DNA from: Roseomonas genomospecies 6 | GTDB lineage: Bacteria > Pseudomonadota > Alphaproteobacteria > Azospirillales > Azospirillaceae | Length of the DNA stretch: 45,294 bases | NCBI RefSeq assembly: GCF_008365375.1 | Contig: NZ_QOKW01000037.1 | Span: 1 to 45,294 of the forward strand | Reading direction: 5' to 3' | Shown here: piece after piece, positions 24,787-33,965 of the stretch | Layout of the letters: each line of letters starts with the position of its first letter | How positions within the stretch are numbered: position 1 is the first letter of the stretch | The notes under the pieces: model-generated | Told to the model about the DNA's origin: nothing | Databases searched by the model: none | The model's input: only the letters and a program-made list of their open reading frames with translations | Position numbers and translations under genes: made by a program

Positions 24787-25713
24787 GTGGATACGTTGAC
24801 GTCGGATGAGCTGGTCGCCCGCTACAAGCGGAAGTTCGGTCTGGCCCCGAACTACCCCCTCAGCGAAACCATGGTCCGCCAGCACTGGGACTTGGAACGC
24901 CAGCTCGCGCGTGAACTGCTGGACTCCCGCCGCGAGGAACGCTGGACCGTGTTCGAGCGCAACTACACCACCCTCTACAGCGAGTGTCCCTGGTTGAACG
25001 ACGGGGTGGACACCGCGGCGCAGAACGACGAGTTGGACTTCCGCCATTTCCTGACGCTTCTGAAGGGCGCGCGGGACGTCTACGAGGTCGGGTCGGGCAA
25101 GGGGCGGCTGCTGAGCTATCTGGCCCGCCACGGCCACCGCTGCGTCGCCACGGAGATCACCCGCGAGCGCGGCGAGCGCTGGACGGACGAGCGGTCCAAC
25201 GTGACGTGGCGCTGCTGCGACGGCGTGAACCTCGCCGAGTTCGAACCGCGCGGCCATTACGACGCCGTCGTCTCCACCCACGTCATCGAGCATCTCCACC
25301 CCGAGGACGTGCCCCTGCACCTGTCCAACGTGCACGCCATCCTGAAGCCGGGCGGGCGCTACGTGCTCAGCATGCCGCACAAGCACGCCGGGCCGATGGA
25401 CCTGTCGGAGGTGTTCGGTCTGGACGAGCCGATCTGCATGCACCTGCGCGAATACACCTGGAGCGAGACCGAACGGGCGCTGCGCGACGCCGGCTTCGCC
25501 CGGATGGAAGCGGTCTACGTCGCCCCGATGGCGGTCCGGAAGCGGATGCACCTCCATGGCTCCGGCCGGGGCTATCTGGCCTATGTGAAGGCCGTGGAGT
25601 CCTTCATCGGGGCCATGCCATTAACCCTGCGGCGCAAACTCGGGAAGCTCGGCCAGCTCTACCTCTTCCGGCCGGAGGTCTTCATGGTGGCTCACAAAAG
25701 TCACGAGGCGTGA
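24787..25713 (+). CDS. SAM-dependent class I methyltransferase
   Basis: The 308-aa soluble protein has a Rossmann methyltransferase core: motif I YEVGSGKGRLLSYLA near residue 100, an acidic motif at VATEITRERG, VVSTHVIEHLHPEDV near 165 and LKPGGRYVLSMPH near 190. A GTG start follows GAGG. It probably methylates a sugar or end group of the polysaccharide, since it lies between two glycosidase genes in the locus; the target is unknown. A hairpin terminator follows at 25789. Confidence 0.85.
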   Translation: MDTLTSDELVARYKRKFGLAPNYPLSETMVRQHWDLERQLARELLDSRREERWTVFERNYTTLYSECPWLNDGVDTAAQNDELDFRHFLTLLKGARDVYEVGSGKGRLLSYLARHGHRCVATEITRERGERWTDERSNVTWRCCDGVNLAEFEPRGHYDAVVSTHVIEHLHPEDVPLHLSNVHAILKPGGRYVLSMPHKHAGPMDLSEVFGLDEPICMHLREYTWSETERALRDAGFARMEAVYVAPMAVRKRMHLHGSGRGYLAYVKAVESFIGAMPLTLRRKLGKLGQLYLFRPEVFMVAHKSHEA

Positions 25714-25788
25714 GCGGGCGCCGTCCGGGAACCTTTCTGTAACAAGACTTTACAGTTACGATCCCCCGTGGCCGCAAGGCCCCACTGT

Positions 25789-25838
25789 GGCGCGGAAACC
25801 GCAGCAAAGGCGGTTTTCCGCGCCTCATTCTTTTCACA
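25789..25838 (+). terminator. Rho-independent terminator after the methyltransferase gene
   Basis: The arms ggcgcggaaaccgc and gcggttttccgcgcc pair around a short loop (agcaaag), and a T-rich stretch (tcattctttt) follows. Confidence 0.7.
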
Positions 25839-25942
25839 GGGTGGCGTGGCTTTTAAGACGCATTTCGTTAAAATCCGAAATACCTCGTTAACCAATTGGG
25901 GCGAACCTCGGCTTCACCGAAAATGGAGAGAGGTTATTTCCA

Positions 25943-28426
25943 ATGGCAACGACCACCACGGGTCTCGTCGACACGACCTTCGTCGTCAACGCCTCGGGGC
26001 AGGCTGCCGGCGGGATCTGGCCGCAGTTCCGGCTGCTCCTGGATGGTGTCAATCTCGGCGAGGCGACGGTCGGCTCGACCAGCGCCGGCCGTTACACCTT
26101 CAAGGCCCAGGTCGCTCCGGATCAGGCCCACAAGGTTCAGATCGTCTACTTCAACGACGGCTATGTGAACGGCCAGGACCGCAACCTGCTCGTCAAGTCG
26201 CTGGAAGTGAACGGAAAATCCGTCGCCGCCACCAGCTCGCTGGTCAGCTACGACAAGGGCGCGCTCGACGGCAGGGATGTGATCCCCGGCCAGGAAGGCA
26301 TGTGGTGGGACGGCGCGCTCGATTTCGCGCTGACCAAGGACTATTTCCCGGTCGCGACGCCGCAGGCGCCCGCGGGCAACACTCAGATCGTCCTGAACCT
26401 GTCGGGCAACGCCGCGGGCGGCACCAACGCGCATTTCAACCTGCTGATCGACGGCAAGAAGGTCGGCGAGGGCGTGGCCGGCACGACCGCCAAGGACTAT
26501 GCCTTCTCGATCAACGCCACGGCGGATCAGGCACACAAGGTTCAGATCCAGTACGACAACGACGCCACCATCAACGGCCAGGACCGCAACCTGCTGGTCA
26601 ACAAGGTCACGATCAACGGCAAGTCGGTCCTGCCCACGGACGGCATCGTCACCTACGACAAGGGTGCGCTCGACGGCAAGGACGTGGTCAAGGGCCAGTC
26701 CGGGATGTGGTGGAACGGCACGCTGGTGGTCGACGCCGACAAGAGCTTCTTCCCCGGCTCCACGACGCCGACCAACCCGACCAACCCGCCGCCGCCGCCC
26801 CCCGCCCCGGCGAAGCCGTCCCTGACGGTCAGCGACGTGTCGGTGACGGAGCCGACCGGCAAGACCGCCGGCGGCATCGCGCCGGGCTTCCTGCACACCG
26901 AGGGCGGCCAGATCATGGACAGCAGCGGCAAGGCCGTGAAGCTGACCGGCGTGAACTGGTTCGGGGCCGAGGGCTACGCCTTCGCGCCGCAGGGGCTGTG
27001 GATGGACAGCTACCAGAACCACATGAAGCAGATGCAGGATCTGGGCTTCAACACCATCCGCCTGCCCTATTCCGACGCGATGCTGGACAATGGCCGCATG
27101 CCGACCGGCATCGACTACTCGAAGAACCCCGATCTGCGCGGCAAAACCTCGCTTGAGGTGTTCGACAAGATCATCGAGCACGCCGACAAGATCGGCATGA
27201 AGATCATCCTCGACCATCACCGCTCCGGCGACGGCGCGTCGGCCAACGAGAACGGGCTCTGGTACACCAGCCAGTACCCGGAATCGAAGATGATCGAGAA
27301 CTGGAAGATGCTGGCGACCCGTTACAAGGGCAACGACGCCGTGATCGGCGCCGACCTGCACAACGAGCCGCACAACCCGGCCACCTGGGGCGACGGCGGC
27401 CCGAACGACTGGGCCCGCGCGGCGGAGCGCATCGGCAACGCCATCCAGTCGGTCAACAAGGACTGGCTCCTGATCGTCGAAGGCATCGAGACCTACCAGA
27501 ACCAGTGGTACTGGTGGGGCGGCAACCTGCTGGGCGAGAAGAACTACGAGGTCAAGTTCAACACGCCCGACAAGCTGGTCTATTCGGTCCACGATTACGG
27601 CCCGTCGCTCTACATGATGGACTGGTTCAAGGCCAACAACTTCCCGAACAACATGCCGGCGAAGTGGGGCCAGATGTGGGGCCACTTCATCCAGAACGAC
27701 GAGACGCCCGTCCTGGTCGGCGAGTTCGGCAGCCGCATGGAAACCGCCATCGACAAGCTGTGGATGCCCAAGCTGATCCAGTACATGAACGGCGACTGGA
27801 ACGGCGACGGCAAGATCGATCTGGCCGCGGGCAAGCAGGGTGCGAGCTGGACCTACTGGGCCTGGAGCCCGGGTTCGGGCGACACCGGCGGCATCATGAA
27901 CGATAGCTGGAAGGTGGACTACAACAAGTACAACGCCATCAAGCCGGGCCTGTACAGCGGCTCCACCAGCCCGGCGACCACCGACGCGGTGTTCACGGTG
28001 AAGCTGTCCCAGGCCTACAGCCAGGCGGTGACGGTGGACTACGCCACGGCGGACGGCACGGCGAAGGCCGGTTCGGACTATCTGGCGGCCAGCGGCAAGC
28101 TGACCTTCGCCGCCGGCGAGACCACCAAGACGGTCGCCGTCAAGGTGCTGAGCGACGACGTCACGGAAGGGATCGAGAACTTCTCGCTGAAGCTCTCCAA
28201 CCCGACGCAGGCGACCATCGCCGACGGCACCGGTATGGCCACCATCAACCCGCCGGGCACCGCCCAGGCGCTGTCGGCGGACCTGCTGGCGCACAGCCTG
28301 GCCCAGGGCACGGCTTCGGCGCAGGCGGCGGGCGTGCAGTCCGGCATCGACCTGTCGTCGATCGACTTCTCGCATATGATGACGGTGGACGCCGCGAACC
28401 TGATGCTCGACCATCAGGCCGCGTAA
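25943..28426 (+). CDS. Multidomain GH5 glycoside hydrolase with repeated carbohydrate-binding modules and Calx-beta
   Basis: The 827-aa enzyme has two tandem N-terminal modules (about 9-135 and 148-275) that share YTF/YAF, QAHKVQI, NGQDRNLLV and YDKGALDG, resembling calcium-dependent xylan-binding CBM36/60. A Pro-rich linker (PTNPTNPPPPPPAPAKP) leads to a GH5 barrel (about 320-670) with LTGVNWFG, acid/base Glu in LHNEPHNP (near 475) and nucleophile in VGEFGS (near 594). A Calx-beta domain (about 685-770) and a tail follow. There is no N-terminal signal peptide, so secretion by a type I system through the C terminus is plausible but unproven. It could cut the locus polysaccharide or cellulose. 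Confidence 0.88.
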   Translation: MATTTTGLVDTTFVVNASGQAAGGIWPQFRLLLDGVNLGEATVGSTSAGRYTFKAQVAPDQAHKVQIVYFNDGYVNGQDRNLLVKSLEVNGKSVAATSSLVSYDKGALDGRDVIPGQEGMWWDGALDFALTKDYFPVATPQAPAGNTQIVLNLSGNAAGGTNAHFNLLIDGKKVGEGVAGTTAKDYAFSINATADQAHKVQIQYDNDATINGQDRNLLVNKVTINGKSVLPTDGIVTYDKGALDGKDVVKGQSGMWWNGTLVVDADKSFFPGSTTPTNPTNPPPPPPAPAKPSLTVSDVSVTEPTGKTAGGIAPGFLHTEGGQIMDSSGKAVKLTGVNWFGAEGYAFAPQGLWMDSYQNHMKQMQDLGFNTIRLPYSDAMLDNGRMPTGIDYSKNPDLRGKTSLEVFDKIIEHADKIGMKIILDHHRSGDGASANENGLWYTSQYPESKMIENWKMLATRYKGNDAVIGADLHNEPHNPATWGDGGPNDWARAAERIGNAIQSVNKDWLLIVEGIETYQNQWYWWGGNLLGEKNYEVKFNTPDKLVYSVHDYGPSLYMMDWFKANNFPNNMPAKWGQMWGHFIQNDETPVLVGEFGSRMETAIDKLWMPKLIQYMNGDWNGDGKIDLAAGKQGASWTYWAWSPGSGDTGGIMNDSWKVDYNKYNAIKPGLYSGSTSPATTDAVFTVKLSQAYSQAVTVDYATADGTAKAGSDYLAASGKLTFAAGETTKTVAVKVLSDDVTEGIENFSLKLSNPTQATIADGTGMATINPPGTAQALSADLLAHSLAQGTASAQAAGVQSGIDLSSIDFSHMMTVDAANLMLDHQAA

Positions 28427-28448
28427 CGACCGCCGAGGCGGACACGGG

Positions 28449-28487
28449 GAAGGGGCCGGCGGAGCGATCCGACGGCCCCTTCTTTTT
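28449..28487 (+). terminator. Rho-independent terminator between convergent genes
   Basis: The hairpin gaaggggccg/cggccccttc is followed by a T5 run. It lies between the GH5 gene and the flippase gene, which end toward each other. Confidence 0.8.
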
Positions 28488-28501
28488 CAGCGTATGCGCC
28501 T

Positions 28502-29983
28502 TCAGGAGGCCGATTGCAGGCGGCGGACGCGGCCCAGCAGCAGCTTGCCCAGCATCGTCCGGCCCGCCGGCCCCATGCCCGGGCCGAACACCGCGGTGGC
28601 CAGGAACATCAGCACCAGCAGCACCTTCTCGGCGGTGAAGGCGGGGTCGATCTCGGTGCCGAACAGGTACCAGCCCAGCCCGTAGGCGAAGACCGCCGGC
28701 ACCAGTATCCAGCCGATCCGCACGGCGTTCAGCGGCATCTCGTCGCGGCAGATGCGGCGGCGCACCGTCTCGGTCAGGGCGATCTGGAAGACCTCCCGGC
28801 CCAGATTGGCGAGCGCGGCGCCCAGCAGGCCCCACTGCCAGACCATGCCCAGGGCCAGCGCCGACCCCACAGCGAGGCTGGCCGCGGAGATCCAGGGAAG
28901 CACGCCGACGCGCTTGGCCTTCAGGATCGCCACCTCGGGATTCATCCGCACCCCATGCAGCACATAGGCCAGCACCAGGAAGGGCATGCTGGTCAGAACC
29001 GGGGTGTAGTCGCTGGAGGCGATCAGCCACAGGATCTCCGGCGCGGTCAGCGCCAGCCCCAGCCCGGCCCCGGTCAGCAGGACGACGAACAGGTGGAAGA
29101 CGAAATCCGCCTGCCCATGGTCCGCGTCGCCATGCTGCGCCTCCAGCCGGCTGACCGACCAGATCTGCAGGAAGGAGGCGGTCAGGAACATGAAGAGGAT
29201 CTGCGACAGCCGCATCCCGAAGGCGAACAGCCCCACCGCCGCCGTCGACAGCAGGATGTTCAGCAGCCAGCGCGAGACGAAGTTGTTGGCGATGTCCAGC
29301 AGCGACTGCGGCGCGTAGGGCAGCCCCAGCGCCGCCACCCGCTTCAGGATCGGGAAGGAGAAGGAGAACCCCGTGTCCTTCAGAATCGCCACCACCAGCA
29401 AAAGGCCAAGCGCCAGGAAGGACGCGCCGTTCGCCAGGAAGATGCCCTCCACCCCGAGGCCGAGCCCCCACAGGAACAGCAGGTTGAAGGCAAGCAGGGC
29501 CACCACCTTCGCCAGCGACACCAGCAGGCACAGCGCCGACCGCTTGCGCGCCCGGTAATAGGCCAGCGCCAGCTCGAACAGGGTGGTCAGCGCGACGCCG
29601 GCCAGCGCGATCGCCATCACCGCGGCGTGGCCGGTGTCACCGAACATCGCCCAGCTTCCGGCCATGCCCAGCGGCCAGGCCAGCCCGACCATCGCCACCG
29701 ACGTGCCGACCACCGCCAGCAGGCAGGTGCTGGCGACGCGACGCCGGTCGCCCTCCTCGGCGTGTTCGAAATAGACGGCGGTGAAGGCGTTGTTCATGCC
29801 GATCATCAGCATGACCGCCAGCAGGTCCGCGACCACCACCACCAGCGCGTAGACGCCGAATTCGGAAGGGTTGAGAAGCCGGGTGTAGAGCGGCAGGAGC
29901 AGGAGCCCGGCAGCCCGGTTCACCACGTTGGCCAGCATGAACAGCCAACCGTGTTTCAAGATCGTCGCTGCTTCGGACGCCAT
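28502..29983 (-). CDS. Wzx-like oligosaccharide flippase
   Basis: The inner-membrane protein has about 12-14 helices and the polysaccharide-export pattern: WLFMLANVVNRAAGLLLLPLYTRLL, quoted as NVVNRAAGLLLLPLYTRLL, then PSEFGVYALVVVVADLL, and YAPQSLLDIANNFVSRWLL. It should move lipid-linked repeat units to the periplasm for the Wzy-like polymerase at 32557. I start it at the second Met, MASEA (29983), as GGAG lies 6 bases ahead; MAEFP at 29998 is possible. It is the only locus gene on the minus strand. Confidence 0.87.
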   Translation of the reverse strand: MASEAATILKHGWLFMLANVVNRAAGLLLLPLYTRLLNPSEFGVYALVVVVADLLAVMLMIGMNNAFTAVYFEHAEEGDRRRVASTCLLAVVGTSVAMVGLAWPLGMAGSWAMFGDTGHAAVMAIALAGVALTTLFELALAYYRARKRSALCLLVSLAKVVALLAFNLLFLWGLGLGVEGIFLANGASFLALGLLLVVAILKDTGFSFSFPILKRVAALGLPYAPQSLLDIANNFVSRWLLNILLSTAAVGLFAFGMRLSQILFMFLTASFLQIWSVSRLEAQHGDADHGQADFVFHLFVVLLTGAGLGLALTAPEILWLIASSDYTPVLTSMPFLVLAYVLHGVRMNPEVAILKAKRVGVLPWISAASLAVGSALALGMVWQWGLLGAALANLGREVFQIALTETVRRRICRDEMPLNAVRIGWILVPAVFAYGLGWYLFGTEIDPAFTAEKVLLVLMFLATAVFGPGMGPAGRTMLGKLLLGRVRRLQSAS

Positions 29984-30128
29984 CGGGAACTCCGCCATTA
30001 ACTCCGGTGGGGCGGCACTGCCGCACCTGCGAACGCAATTCCGATGATTGGAACCGGGAGGGGACGTTTCAATTTCACGTTGGGGCCTTCGCCTTCCTCT
30101 TCGGACTTATTCCGATGAGCAACCGCGG

Positions 30129-30229
30129 CCCCCTCCCTAGCCCTCCCCCTCTTCGAGGTGGAGGGGACTGCCGCCGCGTCGCGGAAGGCACCCTCTCCCG
30201 CGAAAGCGGGGGAGGGTTGGGGAGGGGGA
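30129..30229. repeat. Palindromic intergenic repeat (REP-like)
   Basis: The unit has ccctccctagccctccccctc, a cccctcttcgaggtggagggg hairpin (cited in halves: cccctc and gagggg), and a ccctctcccgc/gcgggggaggg hairpin ending in ttggggaggggg. It belongs to the same GC-rich family as 2276, 23209 and 38318, closest to 38318. Confidence 0.7.
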
Positions 30230-30311
30230 AAGGGATGAACGGCCCCGCGCGCAATCCCGACAGGGTGCGACCCCACCCCACCACGATCAACGGAGCTTTG
30301 GAGCAGCCCGC

Positions 30312-30539
30312 TCACCCGGAATCGCCCGACGGCTTCTTAAGGGATACGTCGCCGACCACGCCGCGGCGGGACGGTCGCACCAACCTGGGGCGGAACGCCG
30401 CCATTCGATCACGCATCCGGCCATAGGGGTCGGGGAACATCCCTCCCATACCACCAAATTGCGGGGAGGAAGGAGGTAGCCGATGGACAGCCGGGGCAGC
30501 GCCGCCACCGATCCGGATGATCCGGACGAAGTCATCCAC
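30312..30539 (-). CDS. Possible small protein (75 aa)
   Basis: The frame begins MDDFVRIIRIGGGAAP, has a Gly/Met/Pro-rich middle (FGGMGGMFPDPYGRM) and a basic end. A weak AAGG site lies 9 bases before the ATG. I recognise no family and another frame overlaps it, so it is doubtful. Confidence 0.25.
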   Translation of the reverse strand: MDDFVRIIRIGGGAAPAVHRLPPSSPQFGGMGGMFPDPYGRMRDRMAAFRPRLVRPSRRGVVGDVSLKKPSGDSG

Positions 30540-30839
30540 TTACCTTAATCTCTTTAAAATCGCTCAATGGAAACCACGCGCGATGTAAGGGGTATTGCCG
30601 CTGGCTGGGGAAGCCTCTTGTGATTTGTTGATTAGCGGCAGCCTTTATCCTAATTCGTGGAAAACAGCGCATCCCTTGTTCTGTCCACCTGGGGGAGAAG
30701 CGTGCGCTGATATTTGTGTGTCTTTCGGAACACAGGAAGACTCAAAGAAAAAGCTGATGAGAGACCGTCTCACGCTGCGGCGCGTTAGGTCAGGCGCGAG
30801 GCGGATGACATTCCGTTTCACACATAAATGGGACCTGCG

Positions 30840-32285
30840 ATGAGCAAACTCGACCCAGAAGCGGTCATCAATCTGGCCCCGGTCAAGAAGACGGCCATGC
30901 CGGCGGTGGGACCCGGACTGCTGCTTGCGCTGTCCGACGGCTTCATGCTCGCCCTGCTCGGCTGGACGCTCGTCCACCTGTTCGGAAGCGACACCCTGTC
31001 CGCGGAAGCGGACCTGTCGCAGCGCGCCCTGGTCACCGGCCTGATGCTGGTGCCGCTGGTGAAATCGGTTTTCGGAATCTACTCGCTGGGCCGCTTCGAC
31101 TATCTGGAGCGGACCCGCCGCACCTTCCAGGCGGCCCTGCTGTCGGTCGCCGTCCTGGCCGTGCCCTTCATCGTGATGGACGGTTTCCGATCCTTCTTCG
31201 TGGAGGCGCTGTCGGTCGCCCTGCTCGGCTTCGCGATCACCTACGCCGCCGACCTTCTGCTGGTGCACGGCCTGATGGCCAGCGCCCTGAACTGGCGCAC
31301 CCCGGTGGTGATCGTCGGCGCCGGACCGCAGGGTGCCGCCATCGCCGAGAAGCTGCAGCGGCTGCCCTGGCTGGGCATGCGCCCGGTCTGCTTCTTCGAC
31401 GACGACGACACGCTGTGGCAGACCCGCGTCGCCAACCTGCCGGTGGTCGGCTCGACGGAGCTGCTGGCCAAGTCCCCGGCCTACGCCCAGCAGGCCCAGG
31501 CCGCCATCGTCGCCGACATCGGACGCCATGGGGCGGACCTGACGACGCTGGTCGGGCGGCTGCCCTTCAAGCAGGTCTATTGCCTGTTGGGCGAGGGCAA
31601 CGTCAGCGCCGTGGACGCCACCTACCACAACCTGCACGGCTCGCTGGCGCTGCGCGTCTCGGTCCGTCCGCCGACCAGCTACCTGCGCATCCGCCGCGCG
31701 CTGGACATCCTGCTGTCGGCCATCCTGCTGGTGGCGGTGGCGCCGCTGATGCTGGGCATCGCCGCGGCGATCCGGCTGGACAGCCCCGGTCCGGTCATGT
31801 TCCGCCAGAAACGCTGGGCCGGCGGCGACAAGACCTTCGACGTGCTGAAGTTCCGCTCGATGCACATCAACGCGGAGGAGCATCTCCAGCGCCTTCTGGA
31901 GAACGATCCGAAGATGCGCGAAGAGTACATGACCTACCACAAGCTGGCCTACGACCCGCGCATCACCCCGGTCGGCCGCTTCCTGCGCAAGACCTCGCTC
32001 GACGAGCTGCCGCAGTTGGTGAACATCCTGATGGGCGACATGAGCCTGATCGGCCCGCGCGCCTACATGCCGAAGGAACTGCCGGAGGTCGGCGCCTCGG
32101 CGGAGGTCATCGGTTCCGTCCGGCCCGGCCTGACCGGCTACTGGCAGGTGTCGGGTCGCCACCGCACCACCTTCCAGGAGCGCGTCGCCATGGACGTCTT
32201 CTACGTCCGCAACTGCGGCCTGCTGTTCGACTTCTACATCCTGTGCAAGACCGCGGTGATCGTCCTGAAGGGCGACGGGTCATGA
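30840..32285 (+). CDS. Initiating polyprenyl-phosphate sugar-1-phosphate transferase
   Basis: The 481-aa enzyme starts repeat-unit synthesis by moving a hexose-1-phosphate to undecaprenyl phosphate. The N-terminal half has four or five helices and a nucleotide-binding-like region (VVIVGAGPQGAAIAEKL). The C-terminal catalytic half has one helix, then PGPVMFRQKRWAGGDKTFDVLKFRSM (cited as PGPVMFRQKR and VLKFRSM), LRKTSLDELPQLVNIL, MSLIGPRAYMP and RPGLTGYWQVSGR, the WcaJ/ExoY/GumD pattern. I take the ATG at 30840. It opens a run of plus-strand polysaccharide genes. Confidence 0.93.
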   Translation: MSKLDPEAVINLAPVKKTAMPAVGPGLLLALSDGFMLALLGWTLVHLFGSDTLSAEADLSQRALVTGLMLVPLVKSVFGIYSLGRFDYLERTRRTFQAALLSVAVLAVPFIVMDGFRSFFVEALSVALLGFAITYAADLLLVHGLMASALNWRTPVVIVGAGPQGAAIAEKLQRLPWLGMRPVCFFDDDDTLWQTRVANLPVVGSTELLAKSPAYAQQAQAAIVADIGRHGADLTTLVGRLPFKQVYCLLGEGNVSAVDATYHNLHGSLALRVSVRPPTSYLRIRRALDILLSAILLVAVAPLMLGIAAAIRLDSPGPVMFRQKRWAGGDKTFDVLKFRSMHINAEEHLQRLLENDPKMREEYMTYHKLAYDPRITPVGRFLRKTSLDELPQLVNILMGDMSLIGPRAYMPKELPEVGASAEVIGSVRPGLTGYWQVSGRHRTTFQERVAMDVFYVRNCGLLFDFYILCKTAVIVLKGDGS

Positions 32286-32305
32286 GCCTGCGCCACCCCA
32301 TCCAG

Positions 32306-32345
32306 GCCCCTCTCCCCAAGCGGGAGAGGGGCTTTCCCTTTTCTG
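32306..32345 (+). terminator. Rho-independent terminator after the sugar transferase gene
   Basis: The arms gcccctctccc and gggagaggggc form a hairpin with a short loop, followed by tttcccttttct. The hairpin core is similar to half of the palindromic repeat family. Confidence 0.65.
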
Positions 32346-32556
32346 GCCCCCGCACGCACAAGCCCCGTCCGCCCCGCAAGATGGTGGTGCAGGGTCCAAC
32401 CGGAGGTAGCCCCGACGGGGACGGCCTCCTTCGGCCTAATGCCTCCGCCCGGCTACAGGTCCGGGCATCGGGTTGGCATCTTCAGAAAACGATGCGGTGC
32501 GCCCGTCATGGGCGTTCACTGCCCATCACAGCCCTTTTCACCGGAACAGCGGCCCC

Positions 32557-33894
32557 ATGAAAGTCCTCGAAGTTCTGGAAAAGAGCGTCACCGTCTTCTG
32601 CATCGTCTCGTTCGGCGGTTCGGTGCTGCCGGCGCTGCTGACCGGCGGCGGCGCGACCGATCCGGACGCGCCCGGCGCCGTGCTCTATTTCATGGCCGTC
32701 TACGTCATGATCCTGGCGCTGATCGGGCTGCGGCCGAGCCTGGCCTTCCGCCTGCCGACGGGCAGCCCGGCGGTGTCGCTGATCGTGGCGCTGGCCTTCC
32801 TGTCCGCCCTGTGGTCGATCTATCCGGACGTGACGCTGCGGCGCGCGGTGGCCTTCCTGTTCACCACGGCCTTCGCCGTCTATCTCGCCTTGCGCTACAG
32901 CTTCCCGGAGATCGTCCGGATGCTGGCGACGGGCCTGTCGATCCTGATGGTGCTGTCCTACGTCTCGGTCTTCGCCATGCCGGCGGTCGGGTTGGACAGC
33001 GAGCAGCATGTCGGCGCCTGGAAGGGCATCTTCTGGCAGAAGAACGTCACGGGCCGCATGATGGTCTGGCTGGTGCTCTGCCTGCTCTGGCTCGACTGGA
33101 TGCGCGAGGGCAAGCGCTGGGTGGTCCGCCCGCTGCTGCTGATGGCCCTGCTGCTGATCGTGATGAGCCGGTCGGGCACGGGTCTGGTCACCTCGATCCT
33201 GGTCGCCGGGCTGCTGCTCGTCAGCGGTTTCGTGCGCGGCGGCATCCGCAGCTTCGCGCCGGCCATGGCCTTCATCCTGCTGGTCGCGGTGGTCGGCATC
33301 ACCAGCGGCACGACCTTCTGGCACGACATCCTCTACATGCTGGGCCGCGACCCGACGCTGACCGGCCGCACGGTGCTGTGGGAACACACGCTGATGTCGA
33401 TCCAGGACCGCTTCCTGCTCGGCTGGGGCTACGGCGCCTACTGGTACGGGGCCTACGGTCCGGGCAGCACCTTCACCCAGGGCTGGGGCATCAACTCCGC
33501 CCACAACGGCTGGATGGAGGCGTGGCTGGATTTGGGCCTGGCCGGCGTGATCCTGACGGCGGTGCTGATGGGGCGCCTGCTGATCCAGGGCTTCATGGCC
33601 GTCCGCTACAGCGAGAACCGCGGCGAGCCGGCCTGGATCTTCACCGTGGGCTGCGCGCTGATGCTCATCTCGATCTCCGAAAGCGTGTTCCTGGAGCGGC
33701 ATTCGCTGAACTGGATCGTGATGGTGATCGCGGTGACCCGCCTCGTGCAGCGCCGCCGCTGGGCGAAGATGCAGGCCCGGATGCAGGACCACCACCCCGC
33801 CCCGCAAGCGGCCTTTGCCAGTTCATCCCCCTACGGAACCTCCTACGGCGCGCCTCCGTCCGCCGGTTGGAGCGGTCCGGCCCGGCCCGGCTGA
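32557..33894 (+). CDS. O-antigen ligase/Wzy-like polymerase
   Basis: The 445-aa membrane protein has about 11 helices and the signature periplasmic segment GRTVLWEHTLMSIQDRFLLGWGYG, quoted in parts as GRTVLWEH and FLLGWGYG, then INSAHNGWMEAWLDLGLAG, which is usual for ExoQ/Wzy and WaaL proteins. It should link repeat units on the periplasmic face after flipping. I start it at MKVLEVLEK (32557), since the upstream 28 residues of the open frame look untranslated. Confidence 0.87.
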   Translation: MKVLEVLEKSVTVFCIVSFGGSVLPALLTGGGATDPDAPGAVLYFMAVYVMILALIGLRPSLAFRLPTGSPAVSLIVALAFLSALWSIYPDVTLRRAVAFLFTTAFAVYLALRYSFPEIVRMLATGLSILMVLSYVSVFAMPAVGLDSEQHVGAWKGIFWQKNVTGRMMVWLVLCLLWLDWMREGKRWVVRPLLLMALLLIVMSRSGTGLVTSILVAGLLLVSGFVRGGIRSFAPAMAFILLVAVVGITSGTTFWHDILYMLGRDPTLTGRTVLWEHTLMSIQDRFLLGWGYGAYWYGAYGPGSTFTQGWGINSAHNGWMEAWLDLGLAGVILTAVLMGRLLIQGFMAVRYSENRGEPAWIFTVGCALMLISISESVFLERHSLNWIVMVIAVTRLVQRRRWAKMQARMQDHHPAPQAAFASSSPYGTSYGAPPSAGWSGPARPG

Positions 33895-33965
33895 CGGAAG
33901 GAGGCCCCCATGTTCCGCCCCATATCTCCGCCCTCCGATCTTCCGTCGCGACAGAAGGTATTGTC

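Larger units (their letters stand above)
30000..30839. other. Intergenic region between flippase and sugar transferase genes
   Basis: The region of about 840 bases separates divergent genes. It holds the palindromic repeat at 30129-30229, a weak 75-aa frame on the minus strand, and a less GC-rich stretch (about 30540-30760) with a gccgct/agcggc inverted repeat at about 30596-30640. Promoters for both neighbours are expected here. Confidence 0.5.
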
